A stretch of 64,000 nucleotides of DNA, from NCBI GenBank assembly GCA_903855995.1, contig CAIOAN010000012.1, forward strand, positions 248,001 through 312,000, read 5' to 3'. Origin of the DNA: an uncultured Opitutia bacterium (lineage in GTDB: Bacteria > Verrucomicrobiota > Verrucomicrobiia > Opitutales > UBA953). Positions 26,104-35,076 of this stretch are shown one piece after another (position 1 is the stretch's first letter; the number at the start of each line of letters is the position of its first letter). Under the pieces are notes generated by a model. It ran no database searches. It saw nothing but the letters and a program-made list of their open reading frames with translations, and was not told where the DNA came from. Both the position numbers and the translations under genes were made by a program.

Positions 26104-26400
26104 CTAGTTTCGGGTGATCTCAACCACATACTCCGCGAGTAAACCGGCGCGGCGGAAGGGAGAAGTGAGGCGGCTCATGGCTTTTTCGTCGGCGAGCGTG
26201 ACAGTCTGGCCGGTGGCGACCCGGATATCTTCCTCCAGATCGGCGATCAGCGTGACCAGCCCGATGCTGTCGAGGGCGGCGGTCTCGCCGAAGAGGCGCG
26301 TCTGTTCGTCGGCCTGAGCCAGCTCGGGCTTGCCCAGCTCGTGGCCAAGGGCGGCGAGGCGGCGCAGGACGATTTGCAGGGCTTGTTCGCGGGTCAGCAT
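26104..26400 (-). CDS. Acyl carrier protein
   Basis: A 98-residue ACP starting MLTREQALQIVLRRL. The phosphopantetheine serine is in ETAALDSIGLVTLIADLE, near residue 46. It is longer than the ACP at 16.9 kb. It is followed by an SDR and an AMP-ligase after a repeat element, and preceded 13 bp away by a glycosyltransferase gene. The TAG stop lies in module a' of the repeat. Confidence 0.8.
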   Translation of the reverse strand: MLTREQALQIVLRRLAALGHELGKPELAQADEQTRLFGETAALDSIGLVTLIADLEEDIRVATGQTVTLADEKAMSRLTSPFRRAGLLAEYVVEITRN

Positions 26401-26413
26401 AGGAGGAAAGATT

Positions 26414-27631
26414 TCAGGCGGCGACGGCCTCAAGGACGTCGATGAATTCCGCCGCCAGTTTGGGGCGGGCGAAACGGCTTTCGGCGAGCACCCGGGCATT
26501 CGCGCCCATGCTTGCCTTCAAGTCAGGATTGGCGGCGAGCCGCTGCAAAGCGTCGGCGAAAGCGACGGGGTCGGCGGGGGGCACGGCGATGCCCGCATTT
26601 TCGGTCGTAATCATCTCGGCCAGCCAACCGGGGTAATTGTTCACGACCGGAAGGCCGGCAGCGATGTAGTCGAAGAACTTGTTGGGCGACGTGCCGCGAT
26701 AAAACGCCGGGAGATCGCGCAGCACCATCAGGCCGCAATCGAGCGAAGCGGTGATGCCGCCCAGCTCCTCCTTGGCGACGGGCGCGAAGAAAAGACAGTT
26801 GGTCAGGCCCTCGGCCTGTGCCTGCGCGGCGATGCGCGCCTTCTCCTTGCCGTCGCCGATGAAGGCGATTTTGACGCGTTGATCGCCCCGGCGGCGCAGC
26901 TCGCGCGCGACGGCGAGCAAGGCATCCAGCCCGTTGGCCGGGCCGTGGGCACCGGTGAAGCCAGCGACAAAATCTTCCGGCGAGATACCTGGCAGCGCCA
27001 GACTGCGGCGCCGACGAGGATGAAAGATCTCCAAATCGCAGCCGTTGGGGATCATCACGATTTTCTGAGTGGAGGCCGACCGCCGACGGATGCCATCGAC
27101 GATACCCGGGGAAAGCCCGATGCAGGCGTCGGCCGAACGGTAGCCGAGAAATTCCAGCAGCGACATGCCGCCGAGAATGAATGGGTTGCGCAGGCCGAGG
27201 GCGCGGGGCAGTTCCGGCCAGAGATCACGCACCTCGAAGACGAAGGGCTTGCCGCGAAGCCATTTGGCCGCGAGGCCCGGGATGACCGCCGTGATCGGCG
27301 TCGAGGTCGCAAACACGAGGTCGTAATCCAAGCGTAGCGTGAGACCGATCGAGCGGGCGGCGAAGCGCAGGAACGACCCCCCGCGGCGCCAGAGCGAATC
27401 CTGGTTTGAATAACTCAGCGGCAGGGAAATGACATCCATGCCGTCCACCGAACCGCGATGCCAGTCATGCGCGGCGTCATACGGCAGCTCCAAACCGCTC
27501 TGGCGATGGGCGCCGCAGACTACCGTGACTTCATGGCCGCGGGCGAGCAGTGCGCGGGCGAATTCATAGGAACGCGTCCCGGTCGACCCCTGCGGGGTGG
27601 CGAAATGTTGATGGAAATAAAGGAGGCGCAA
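26414..27631 (-). CDS. Glycosyltransferase family 4 (WbuB-like)
   Basis: A 405-residue GT4 enzyme. It starts LLYFHQHFATPQGSTGTRSY, the pattern of WbuB-like fucosamine or fucose transferases. Later come VAGFTGAHGPANGLDALLAV and the donor-site region RGTSPNKFFDYIAAGLPVV. The start is a TTG at 27631, since no ATG lies before the conserved N-terminus, and module e begins about 10 bp upstream of it. It likely acts at the cytoplasmic face of the membrane. Confidence 0.85.
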   Translation of the reverse strand: MRLLYFHQHFATPQGSTGTRSYEFARALLARGHEVTVVCGAHRQSGLELPYDAAHDWHRGSVDGMDVISLPLSYSNQDSLWRRGGSFLRFAARSIGLTLRLDYDLVFATSTPITAVIPGLAAKWLRGKPFVFEVRDLWPELPRALGLRNPFILGGMSLLEFLGYRSADACIGLSPGIVDGIRRRSASTQKIVMIPNGCDLEIFHPRRRRSLALPGISPEDFVAGFTGAHGPANGLDALLAVARELRRRGDQRVKIAFIGDGKEKARIAAQAQAEGLTNCLFFAPVAKEELGGITASLDCGLMVLRDLPAFYRGTSPNKFFDYIAAGLPVVNNYPGWLAEMITTENAGIAVPPADPVAFADALQRLAANPDLKASMGANARVLAESRFARPKLAAEFIDVLEAVAA

Positions 27632-27754
27632 CTAATTTAGGGGGCAAGCTGGCACGTGGGGAGACGACTCACTTCAGGTGGCGGGTGGCGGCCGCAGGTG
27701 GCGGGTGGCGGGTAATTTACTTCCTGCCACCTGCCACCCGAAACTTGTTTCGGA
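27632..27754. repeat. Composite element 7 (e, d, d')
   Basis: Module e (AAGCTGGCACGTGGG) lies next to the glycosyltransferase start. It is followed by two d copies (CAGGTGGCGGGTGGCGG) and the inverted d' (CCTGCCACCTGCCACCC), making a foldback of about 85 bp without any gene inside. It resembles the S23 element at 14.7 kb in an empty state. Confidence 0.85.
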
Positions 27755-28900
27755 TTAGATCGCCGCTTCCATCACCCTTGCGATCTTGGCCGCGGCGGTG
27801 CCGTCACCGTATGGATTACGGAGCTGGGAACGACGGGCGTATTCGGCGGGATCGGAAAGCAGACGGGTCGCGGCGGCGACGATGCGGACGGGGTCGGTGC
27901 CGACGAGTTCGCTGGTGCCGGCGGCGAGGCCTTCGGGCCGTTCGGTATTCTCGCGCATAACCAGCACGGGCTTACCGAGCGAAGGCGCTTCTTCCTGCAC
28001 GCCGCCTGAATCGGTGAGCACGAAGGTCGAGCGGTCCATCAGCCAAACGAAATCTTCGTAGGCCGCCGGCGCAGCGAGCGCGATGCGCGGATGACCACCG
28101 AGGAGGCGACGGACCGGCTCCTGGACCAGCGGGTTGAGATGCACAGGGTAGACCACCCCGAGGTCGGGATGAGAGTCGACGAGCTGGCGGATGCCGCGGC
28201 AGAGATTCTCGAAGCCTGGGCCGAACGATTCGCGACGGTGGCCGGTGACCAGGATCCAGCGCGACTTCGGCGCAGCGAGATGCGAGGCGACGAAGGACGG
28301 AGCGATGCCGAGTCGGGAGCCGATCGCGGAAGCTTCGATGCCACCGATGCGCGTACGAGTGGCGAGCAGAGCGTCGATGACCGTATTGCCGGTGACATGA
28401 CAGTGCGCGGCGGGGATGCCTTCGCGCAGGAGATTGGCCTTAGCCTCGTCGGTCGGGCAGAAGTGCCAGCGGGCGAGCGTCGACGTCACGCGGCGGTTCA
28501 TCTCTTCCGGGAACGGCGAACGGAGGTCGCCCGTGCGCAGGCCGGCTTCGACATGGCCGACGGGGATCCCGGCGTAGAAGGCGGCCATGGCTGAGCCGAG
28601 CACCGTGGTGGTGTCGCCTTGCACGAGGATCGCGGACGGCTTCGCTTCGGCGAGCCAGGCGGAGACCCCGGTAAGCACGCGGGAGGAAAGCTCCGGCAAC
28701 GACTGGCCGGGCGTCATCAAGCCGAGATCGACGTCGGGCTTGAGCCCGAATGAACCCAAGGCCTGATCGAGGAGCTCGCGATGCTGGCCGGTCGAGACGA
28801 GGAGCGGACGCAGGTGCGAAGATTTTTGCAGCTCCGCGAACACCGGCGCGAGCTTGATGCACTCGGGGCGCGTACCGACGATGAGGGCGAGGGAGGGCAT
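27755..28900 (-). CDS. wecB: UDP-N-acetylglucosamine 2-epimerase (non-hydrolysing)
   Basis: A 381-residue epimerase. ALIVGTRPECIKLAPV opens it. VQGDTTTVLGSAMAAFYAG, HVEAGLRTGDLRSPFPEE and TDSGGVQEEAPSLGKPVLV are the family signatures, with the catalytic acid residues in the second and third. It interconverts UDP-GlcNAc and UDP-ManNAc and feeds the dehydrogenase encoded at 31.5-32.7 kb. Start at 28900 is the first Met of the Rossmann motif. The gene is bounded on both sides by repeat elements. Confidence 0.95.
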   Translation of the reverse strand: MPSLALIVGTRPECIKLAPVFAELQKSSHLRPLLVSTGQHRELLDQALGSFGLKPDVDLGLMTPGQSLPELSSRVLTGVSAWLAEAKPSAILVQGDTTTVLGSAMAAFYAGIPVGHVEAGLRTGDLRSPFPEEMNRRVTSTLARWHFCPTDEAKANLLREGIPAAHCHVTGNTVIDALLATRTRIGGIEASAIGSRLGIAPSFVASHLAAPKSRWILVTGHRRESFGPGFENLCRGIRQLVDSHPDLGVVYPVHLNPLVQEPVRRLLGGHPRIALAAPAAYEDFVWLMDRSTFVLTDSGGVQEEAPSLGKPVLVMRENTERPEGLAAGTSELVGTDPVRIVAAATRLLSDPAEYARRSQLRNPYGDGTAAAKIARVMEAAI

Positions 28901-29235
28901 TTTTAGAGGAGGGGACAAGCTGGCACGGGGGCACGGGGACCGGACGACAAGAGGAGGCTTGGTGGGCCAGAGGCTCGGAGGCTCAGAGAGATCGAGTTGA
29001 GCTGTTGAACGGTTAGCCAGTTGGCCGGAGGGGAACACTCGCTGGCCGGTTGACAAGTTGGCCAGTGGACAAGGGAGACCGAGGGTTAACTCACGGGGGG
29101 CCGGAGAAGATACAGCTATGTCGTGACGCAGTCCCGACCCTACCCATTGCATCCGTTGTCAACTTGCCAACTTTTCAACGGGCCAACTCACGGTGCATCT
29201 CTTCTGGTCAACGGGGCCTCTGGGCCTCCGAGCCT
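28901..29235. repeat. Composite element 8 (e, a, b, b, short c, b', a')
   Basis: This 335-bp gap has no gene. It reads e (AAGCTGGCACGGGGGCACGG), a (AGAGGCTCGGAGGCTCAG), two b copies, a short core with AGATACAGCTATGTCGTGAC ending in CCCTACCCATTGCAT, b' (GTCAACTTGCCAACTTTTC) and a' (GCCTCTGGGCCTCCGAGCCT). The core and right half nearly repeat element 10. The a' end supplies the TAG stop of the heparinase-like gene. Confidence 0.9.
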
Positions 29236-31170
29236 CTATTCCAAGGGAACCTCTTCTCCGTCGGCGAAAAAGCTGTGGGCCTCGAGGCGCAGGGAGCAGC
29301 CGAGCGCGGTGACGAAGGTGACATCGTCGCCGGTCGCGGCGATGCGGCGGCACCAGGAAGGCTCCTTCGAACCGTAGTGCGAAGAGTGCCACCCTTCCCC
29401 GCCGTCCGGGAGCGCGGTGACATATTCCTCCGTCGAGGGGGCGGAACAAGCGACGGTCAGCTGCTCGAGTCCTTCGCGAGTACGGCCATGCCAGCGCAAG
29501 GTGAAGCGTCCGTGCTGTTTGAGGAGACCAGTCAGGCGATCGATGATCACGAAACCGTTGGGGACCTTCACGACGCGCCGACGGGACTTGAAGCCTGGGA
29601 AGCCGAGGTGCGAGGCCGTGACGCCGTCGAACTGCCAGCGCACCTCGCAACCTGTCCAGGGCAACCAGAGGAAGCGGCTGACGCGGCGCATGGGCTCGAA
29701 GTCGCCGACGGTGACAAGATTATGGAAACGGGACCCGGCGAAACCATCCCAGCCACCCGGGGCATTATAAGAATACGTTCCCGGATCTTCGGCGATCCAC
29801 TCGCCATCCCAACGGAGCGAAACATGCAGTTGATCGGCGTGCGACGGACGCGTGCGGAATTTTTCCGGAGCGCGGAAGAAGAGCGTACCGCGCGCGTGGC
29901 GCAGCTGGAAGACCCCGGCATCCCGGAATTCTGCGGGCGGACGTAAGGCCGGGGCGGCGCTGGCGGCCACGGGTCCCAGTAGGAGAAGGGAAGCCTCGTC
30001 CCAAGGTCCGGATGGCAGGCGTTCACCCTTGAAGAGCGCGAGGGCGGCGCCGACAGCCGGACGGAAATCCTCGAACGGACAGCCGCTGAGGGGAAAGAGG
30101 TTGGCGCCATCATCCGCGCCGTATCGTGGCACGGTGCCATCGGCTTCCATCAAGGTCGCCAAGAAGTCGGTCGCGGCGATGGCCTTGGCTCGCACCGATT
30201 CGGGCAAGGTGTCGCGGACGGAACGTTCGACGACCTCGGACCAGGTCAGGAGCTGCAGGAGCAGTCGATGGTAGTTCGACGAGTGCTGGCTGAAACCACC
30301 GTCGGGGCCGATGAGCGCGTCGCACTGACGGGGGAGCAAATCCCTCCAGTCATCGTCGGGCCAATGCGGAGAACCGCAGAGACTAGGCCAGAACCGGGCC
30401 GCGGTCTGGAGTCCGATCAGTTCCGCAATGCCGTGGTTGTTCTTCTGCGACAGTGCGTAACTCAGATGGTCGCCGATGCGTTCAGCGGTCGCGACAGCGA
30501 GGCGTGCGGCGAGCGCAAGACGGGCGTCGGTCGTAGACGGGTGATCACGGAAGGACTGCAGGGCGAACGTGACGGCGATCAGACGAAAGGAAGCTTCCTG
30601 CCCGCACATCCAGTTCGGGCCGCGGTTGGGAGGATTGCGAGCCATCCAATCCTCGAGCGTCGACCAGAAGAGTTCGACGTGACGGTCGTCGCCGTCGCGC
30701 AGCCAGGCACGGACGAGGGCGTAGGCCCAGGAGAAGCGGGAGAGCTCCCAGACGCCCTTGATATCGTCGGCGGCGGCATCCCCTAGTCGTGACCAATGCC
30801 GGTAAGGGTCGATGGAGCGGCCGGTCAGGACATTGCGAGTCCAGCGGTCCGGACGGCCGACTTCGACGAGCTGATGCGAGAAGATCCGGGCGTAGCCGCG
30901 GGCGAAAGCGTCCGCTTCGGCAATCGGCGTAGCGCCGGACTCGACGGACCACGCTTCGAGCTGCGGCGCGAGGCGCGCGCGGTCGAGTAAAGCGCTCGGG
31001 AGACGCGGCGCGGACTGACGCCATTTGGCCGGATCAAAGCCCACGGCGATATCATTCCACGGGCGCATCGGTGAACGCCATTCCCAGACTCCGAACTTAC
31101 GCTCGCACGCCCAACGCGCGCGCTGGAAGAGCCAGGAAGGGCCGAGGTGATAGAGAAGAGGAAAGAGCAC
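29236..31170 (-). CDS. Heparinase II/III family protein
   Basis: A 644-residue protein with the two-part heparinase II/III architecture. The alpha-helical N-terminal domain contains SQKNNHGIAELIGLQTAARF near residue 245. The C-terminal beta-sandwich contains PSHADQLHVSLRWDGEWIAE and DPGTYSYNAPGGW. Family enzymes cleave uronic-acid polysaccharides, and in glycan biosynthesis loci with wecB/wecC they may trim or epimerise the polymer. No clear signal peptide is seen. The GTG at 31170 is the likely start. It is isolated between two repeat elements. Confidence 0.85.
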   Translation of the reverse strand: MLFPLLYHLGPSWLFQRARWACERKFGVWEWRSPMRPWNDIAVGFDPAKWRQSAPRLPSALLDRARLAPQLEAWSVESGATPIAEADAFARGYARIFSHQLVEVGRPDRWTRNVLTGRSIDPYRHWSRLGDAAADDIKGVWELSRFSWAYALVRAWLRDGDDRHVELFWSTLEDWMARNPPNRGPNWMCGQEASFRLIAVTFALQSFRDHPSTTDARLALAARLAVATAERIGDHLSYALSQKNNHGIAELIGLQTAARFWPSLCGSPHWPDDDWRDLLPRQCDALIGPDGGFSQHSSNYHRLLLQLLTWSEVVERSVRDTLPESVRAKAIAATDFLATLMEADGTVPRYGADDGANLFPLSGCPFEDFRPAVGAALALFKGERLPSGPWDEASLLLLGPVAASAAPALRPPAEFRDAGVFQLRHARGTLFFRAPEKFRTRPSHADQLHVSLRWDGEWIAEDPGTYSYNAPGGWDGFAGSRFHNLVTVGDFEPMRRVSRFLWLPWTGCEVRWQFDGVTASHLGFPGFKSRRRVVKVPNGFVIIDRLTGLLKQHGRFTLRWHGRTREGLEQLTVACSAPSTEEYVTALPDGGEGWHSSHYGSKEPSWCRRIAATGDDVTFVTALGCSLRLEAHSFFADGEEVPLE

Positions 31171-31518
31171 TAGACGAGGGCCGGAAAATTAGAGGCTTAG
31201 ATTTGGTAAACTAGCTGGCCTGTTGACAAGTTGACCCGTTGGCAAGGGAGGCGGACGCGTGGGCCCGTGGACCTGCGGACTGAATGGAGTCTGTAGGCAG
31301 GGATGCGATTGCCATCGCATCCGTTCGAAACTGAAACCGCCTAGTCGTCAGGTCTTAGCTCTGTATGTCAGACTTCACCGTCGCACGGCGAACGGACGTG
31401 ATGGCAATCACGTCCCTACCCATTGTCTCCCTTGTCAACTTGCCAACGGGTCAGCGGGTCAACTAACGTTGAGTTTCTCTGGTCAACCGGGCCTCCGGGC
31501 CTCCGGGCCTCCGGGCCT
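31171..31518. repeat. Composite element 9 (b, c, b', a')
   Basis: A 348-bp gap without a gene. It contains an a remnant, b (GGCCTGTTGACAAGTTGACC), the 125-bp foldback c at 31297-31421, b' (CTTGTCAACTTGCCAACGGG) and a' with three GGGCCTCC units. The c arms are GATTGCCATC and GATGGCAATC, exact reverse complements. The a' end supplies the TAG stop of wecC at 31519. Confidence 0.9.
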
Positions 31519-32742
31519 CTAGCCTCGAATCACGCCCCGCGTATCAATCAACTTTTTACCTTTGAGCTGCTCAAGGGTGAGGCCGGCGAAGGCGCGGTGA
31601 TCGACGAGGAGGACGACGACGGAAGCGCGGGCGAGGGCGTCGGCGAGCGGGACGAGTTCCGCCCTGCCCTGCAGCGCCTTCGGTAGCGCGGTCACATGCG
31701 GCTCGACCGCGAGGACTTTGAGGCCGGCATCGGCGAGCAGGCCGGCGATCTCGACCGCCGGTGATTCGCGGAGATCGTCAATGTTCGCTTTAAAGGCGAG
31801 GCCGAGGCAGGCGACGGCGGCGTCCTTGCCGGCCGCGGCGCGCACCTGAGCGACGACGTGATGGGGCTTCGAGTCGTTGACCTCGCGCGCCGTGCGGAGG
31901 AGTCGCGCTTCCGCGGGAGCGGCGTCGACGATGAACCAGGGGTCCACCGCGATGCAATGGCCGCCAACGCCGGGGCCGGGTTGAAGAATCTTCACGCGCG
32001 GGTGCCGGTTCGCCAGACCGATAAGCTCCCAGACATTGATGCCGAGCTTGTCGCAGATCAACGAGAGCTCGTTGGCGAAAGCGATGTTCACGTCACGGAA
32101 GGCGTTCTCCGTGAGCTTGGCGAGTTCCGCCGTACGCGCGTCGGTGAGAAAGATTTGGGCGGTACAGAACGTCGCGTAGAGGTCGCGCGAACGCGCCGAC
32201 GCTTCCGGGGTGAGCCCGCCGCAGATGCGATCATTGGAAACAAGTTCCTTGAGCATCTGTCCGGGCAGAATGCGTTCTGGACAATGCGCGTAAAGGAGCC
32301 CGTCGACGGTTCGACCGAGTTTGGTCAGCTCATCATCGAGCCAGGCTTTGACTTTCTCCGTCGTGCCGACCGGCGAAGTGGACTCCAAGATGATGAGATT
32401 GCCGGCCGCGACCACCGGGGCGATCGAACGGGCGGCGGCTTCGACGAAAGACAAGTCCGGCACGCGAGCCCCATCGGCGCGCACTTGGAAGGGCGTGGGC
32501 ACCGCGATGATGAAAGTGTCGGCCGGGCCAGGCTTCAGGGCCGCTTTGAGATTGCCCGACTGCACCGCGGCGCGCACCAGGACATCGAGGTCAGGCTCTT
32601 GGATATGGATGCGGCCGCTGTTGATCGTCTCGACCACCGCCGGAGTGACATCGACGCCGAGGACGCGGCGCCCCTTCGTCGCGAAGATGGACGCGGTCGG
32701 GAGGCCGATGTAGCCGAGACCGAGGACGCAGAGGGAGGACAT
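31519..32742 (-). CDS. wecC: UDP-N-acetyl-D-mannosamine dehydrogenase
   Basis: A 407-residue nucleotide-sugar dehydrogenase. The NAD motif is VLGLGYIGLPTAS. The segment NIAFANELSLICDKLGINVW and the catalytic cysteine in GPGVGGHCIAVDPW follow in the family order. It oxidises UDP-ManNAc to UDP-ManNAcA with two NAD+. WecB is encoded nearby, supporting the substrate. Module e lies just upstream of its ATG, and both neighbours are separated from it by repeat elements. Confidence 0.9.
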   Translation of the reverse strand: MSSLCVLGLGYIGLPTASIFATKGRRVLGVDVTPAVVETINSGRIHIQEPDLDVLVRAAVQSGNLKAALKPGPADTFIIAVPTPFQVRADGARVPDLSFVEAAARSIAPVVAAGNLIILESTSPVGTTEKVKAWLDDELTKLGRTVDGLLYAHCPERILPGQMLKELVSNDRICGGLTPEASARSRDLYATFCTAQIFLTDARTAELAKLTENAFRDVNIAFANELSLICDKLGINVWELIGLANRHPRVKILQPGPGVGGHCIAVDPWFIVDAAPAEARLLRTAREVNDSKPHHVVAQVRAAAGKDAAVACLGLAFKANIDDLRESPAVEIAGLLADAGLKVLAVEPHVTALPKALQGRAELVPLADALARASVVVLLVDHRAFAGLTLEQLKGKKLIDTRGVIRG

Positions 32743-33017
32743 ATTTATAGGGGGTAAGCTGGCACGTGGGCAAGGGGAGAGGCTAATGAGAGGCTTAGTT
32801 GACCAGAGGCTCGGAGGCTTAGGAGGAGAAATAAACTAGCTGGCCGGTTGACAAGTTGACCAGGTGACAAGGGAGACAGAGGCTTAACTTAAGGGGGGCC
32901 GGAGAAGATACAGCTATGTCGTGACGCGGTCCCGACCCTACCCATTGCATTCCTTGTCAACTTGCCAACTTTTCAACGGGTCAACTAACGGTGCATCTCC
33001 TCTGGTCAACCGGGCCT
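32743..33017. repeat. Composite element 10 (e, a, b, short c, b', a')
   Basis: The gap has the same module order as element 8: e (AAGCTGGCACGTGGG), a, b, the short core with AGATACAGCTATGTCGTGAC, b' and a'. Much of its right half matches element 8 almost base for base. The CTCTAG end of a' provides the stop codon of the bi-domain oxidoreductase at 33018. Confidence 0.9.
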
Positions 33018-35072
33018 CTAGCTTCTTAGCATTCCCTGCATCCGAATGCTCCAACGGGAAACTTCTTCGATTTCATCGAGTGGAATCGGCGACGGTCGGC
33101 GCGCGGCGACGGCGGCGAGAAAAGCGCGGAGCGCTTCGACGTGTCCTTTCTGCGGCGGACGGAGCCAGCCGGCGCGGGCGCGCACCGTCGAGAGACCTTC
33201 GCCGCGCAGGTGGCGCCAATTATCGAGATGGATGGCCCAATCCGCTCCGGTCGCCACGATGACTTCCTTGGGCAAGTGGGTAGGCTGATCGGTCAGATAG
33301 TTGATCGCGGCGGTCGTGCCATCGGCGAACGTGAGCGTGAAGCGGCCGGCATCCTGGCCATCGATCCCGCGCATGAGCGCACGGACGTCGGTGATCGGCT
33401 GGCCGACAAGAAAACGGAGGAGGTCGACGAAATGACAGACCTCGCCGACGATACGGCCACCACCCACCGTGGGATTCAATGTCCAGTGGTCGGGCGGCAA
33501 GGTCCCGGCATTGATGTGGAGCGAGATCGAACGCGGGCCGGGCAGACGCCGCAATTCATCCCGCAGGCCCAGTGCGAGCGGGGCGAAGCGACGATTGAAA
33601 CCGACCATCAGCGGCGCGGTGCTGGCGCGGGCCGAGGCCATGACGGAAGCGAGTTCCGTTTCATTCAAGGCCAGCGGCTTTTCGACCCAGACCGCCTTGC
33701 CGAAGCGCAGGCACTCCGCGGCCTGGGTCGCATGATCTGCGTGGCGCGTACAAAGCAAGACCGCGGCGACCGCCGGATCATCCAAGGCCGTGGCCGAATC
33801 CGTGCTGGCGAGCGGCGCATGAAAGCGGCGGGCGACCAAGAGGGCGTTGGCGCCGTGGGCGGAAATCGCCGAGCGCAACGTGAAGGCTGAGCCCGATTGC
33901 ACCAGCGCCGGAAGCAAAGTGCGGTCGGCGAAATTACCCGCTCCGATCAAAGCCAGCCCCAGCCCGGCACCTTGCGGCGACGGCAAGGTAATCGTGCGGC
34001 CCAGCGCCGCTGGCGATTGATCATATTCCAACAGGACACCGAACGTGCGCTCCGAGGACAGGGCCGAGTAGGCGCTCGCCGCATGGATGAAGGCGTGGCG
34101 ACGGGAAATCAGCGGCACCGGCCGCAGCTGGCCGCCCTCCATCCATCGCAATACCTGTTGGAAATTCGCCGCCGCCGAATCGGTCGATGAATCCGTACGC
34201 GGACCGTAGGAATTCGAAACCTGAAAGGAAATTTCCTGGCGGTAGAAATCGGCACGGTTAAGCGCGAGGCCCGTCACGCCCACCAGCACGACCCGGCCGC
34301 GCAGGCGGCACATCCGGGCGGCCTGATTGACGGGATCGCTGGAAGCCGTGCTCGCGGTGATCAAGACGCCCGCGGCGCCCTGCCCCGCCGTCCAACGCAT
34401 CGCGGCGGCCACCGGATCGGCTCCCGCCGCCAAGACAAAGACTGCGGCGCCGGCTTGAGCAGAGACCGCGCACTTATCCGCATCGGGATCAATCCCCAGA
34501 ACCTCGCAGCCCAAGGCCCGTAATACTTGGACGGCGAGTTGCCCGACCAAGCCTAAGCCCATCACGACAACGCGATCGCCGGCGGTGGGGGCCAGCAGGC
34601 GGGCGCCTTGCAACGCGATAGCGGCGAGCGGCGTGAAGGCGGCCACCTCATCGCTTACCCCGTCGGGAATACGGGCACAGCTACGCGGGTCGGCGAGCAC
34701 CACCTCGGCGTGAGGGCTATTGGAAATCACGCGCTCGCCCGCGACGAAGAGGGAGTCGCCGGCATCGAGCACCTGGCCGACATGGCAGTAGCCGAGCGGG
34801 ATCGGCTGGGCCAGTTTGCTGCGGACCGCGGACCACGTGGCGAAGATTCCTTCGGAACGCACCTTGGCCAAGACCGCGCGGAATTTTTCCGGCTGCTGGC
34901 GAACTTTACTGAACCAGCCGGCTCGGCCGAACTCGACCAGCATGCGTTCCGTGCCAAGCGAGACCAGCGAGCACGTCCCGCGGATCAAGACACGGCCCGC
35001 CTGCGGACCCGGGGCGGGCACGACGGCGAGCTCCGTCTCGCCGGAACCCAGATGCTGGAGCAGTTGGAGCAA
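33018..35072 (-). CDS. Bi-domain oxidoreductase (zinc-type alcohol dehydrogenase fused to Gfo/Idh/MocA domain)
   Basis: A 684-residue fusion. Residues 1-350 form a medium-chain dehydrogenase-like domain with IPLGYCHVGQVLDAG and the NAD motif VVVMGLGLVGQLAVQVL. Residues 355-684 form a Gfo/Idh/MocA domain with LGLALIGAGNFADRTLLPAL and WVEKPLALNETEL. This fusion recurs in polysaccharide loci that carry wecB, wecC and heparinase-like genes. It may process a nucleotide sugar or a cleaved uronate. The TTG at 35072 is the proposed start, 5 bp after the O-antigen ligase gene. Confidence 0.85.
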   Translation of the reverse strand: MLQLLQHLGSGETELAVVPAPGPQAGRVLIRGTCSLVSLGTERMLVEFGRAGWFSKVRQQPEKFRAVLAKVRSEGIFATWSAVRSKLAQPIPLGYCHVGQVLDAGDSLFVAGERVISNSPHAEVVLADPRSCARIPDGVSDEVAAFTPLAAIALQGARLLAPTAGDRVVVMGLGLVGQLAVQVLRALGCEVLGIDPDADKCAVSAQAGAAVFVLAAGADPVAAAMRWTAGQGAAGVLITASTASSDPVNQAARMCRLRGRVVLVGVTGLALNRADFYRQEISFQVSNSYGPRTDSSTDSAAANFQQVLRWMEGGQLRPVPLISRRHAFIHAASAYSALSSERTFGVLLEYDQSPAALGRTITLPSPQGAGLGLALIGAGNFADRTLLPALVQSGSAFTLRSAISAHGANALLVARRFHAPLASTDSATALDDPAVAAVLLCTRHADHATQAAECLRFGKAVWVEKPLALNETELASVMASARASTAPLMVGFNRRFAPLALGLRDELRRLPGPRSISLHINAGTLPPDHWTLNPTVGGGRIVGEVCHFVDLLRFLVGQPITDVRALMRGIDGQDAGRFTLTFADGTTAAINYLTDQPTHLPKEVIVATGADWAIHLDNWRHLRGEGLSTVRARAGWLRPPQKGHVEALRAFLAAVAARRPSPIPLDEIEEVSRWSIRMQGMLRS

Positions 35073-35076
35073 AGCT

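Noticed and set aside
26330-27337. 335-residue plus-strand open frame
   Set aside because: It is antisense to the ACP and GT4 genes, both with clear motifs, and has no recognisable domain.
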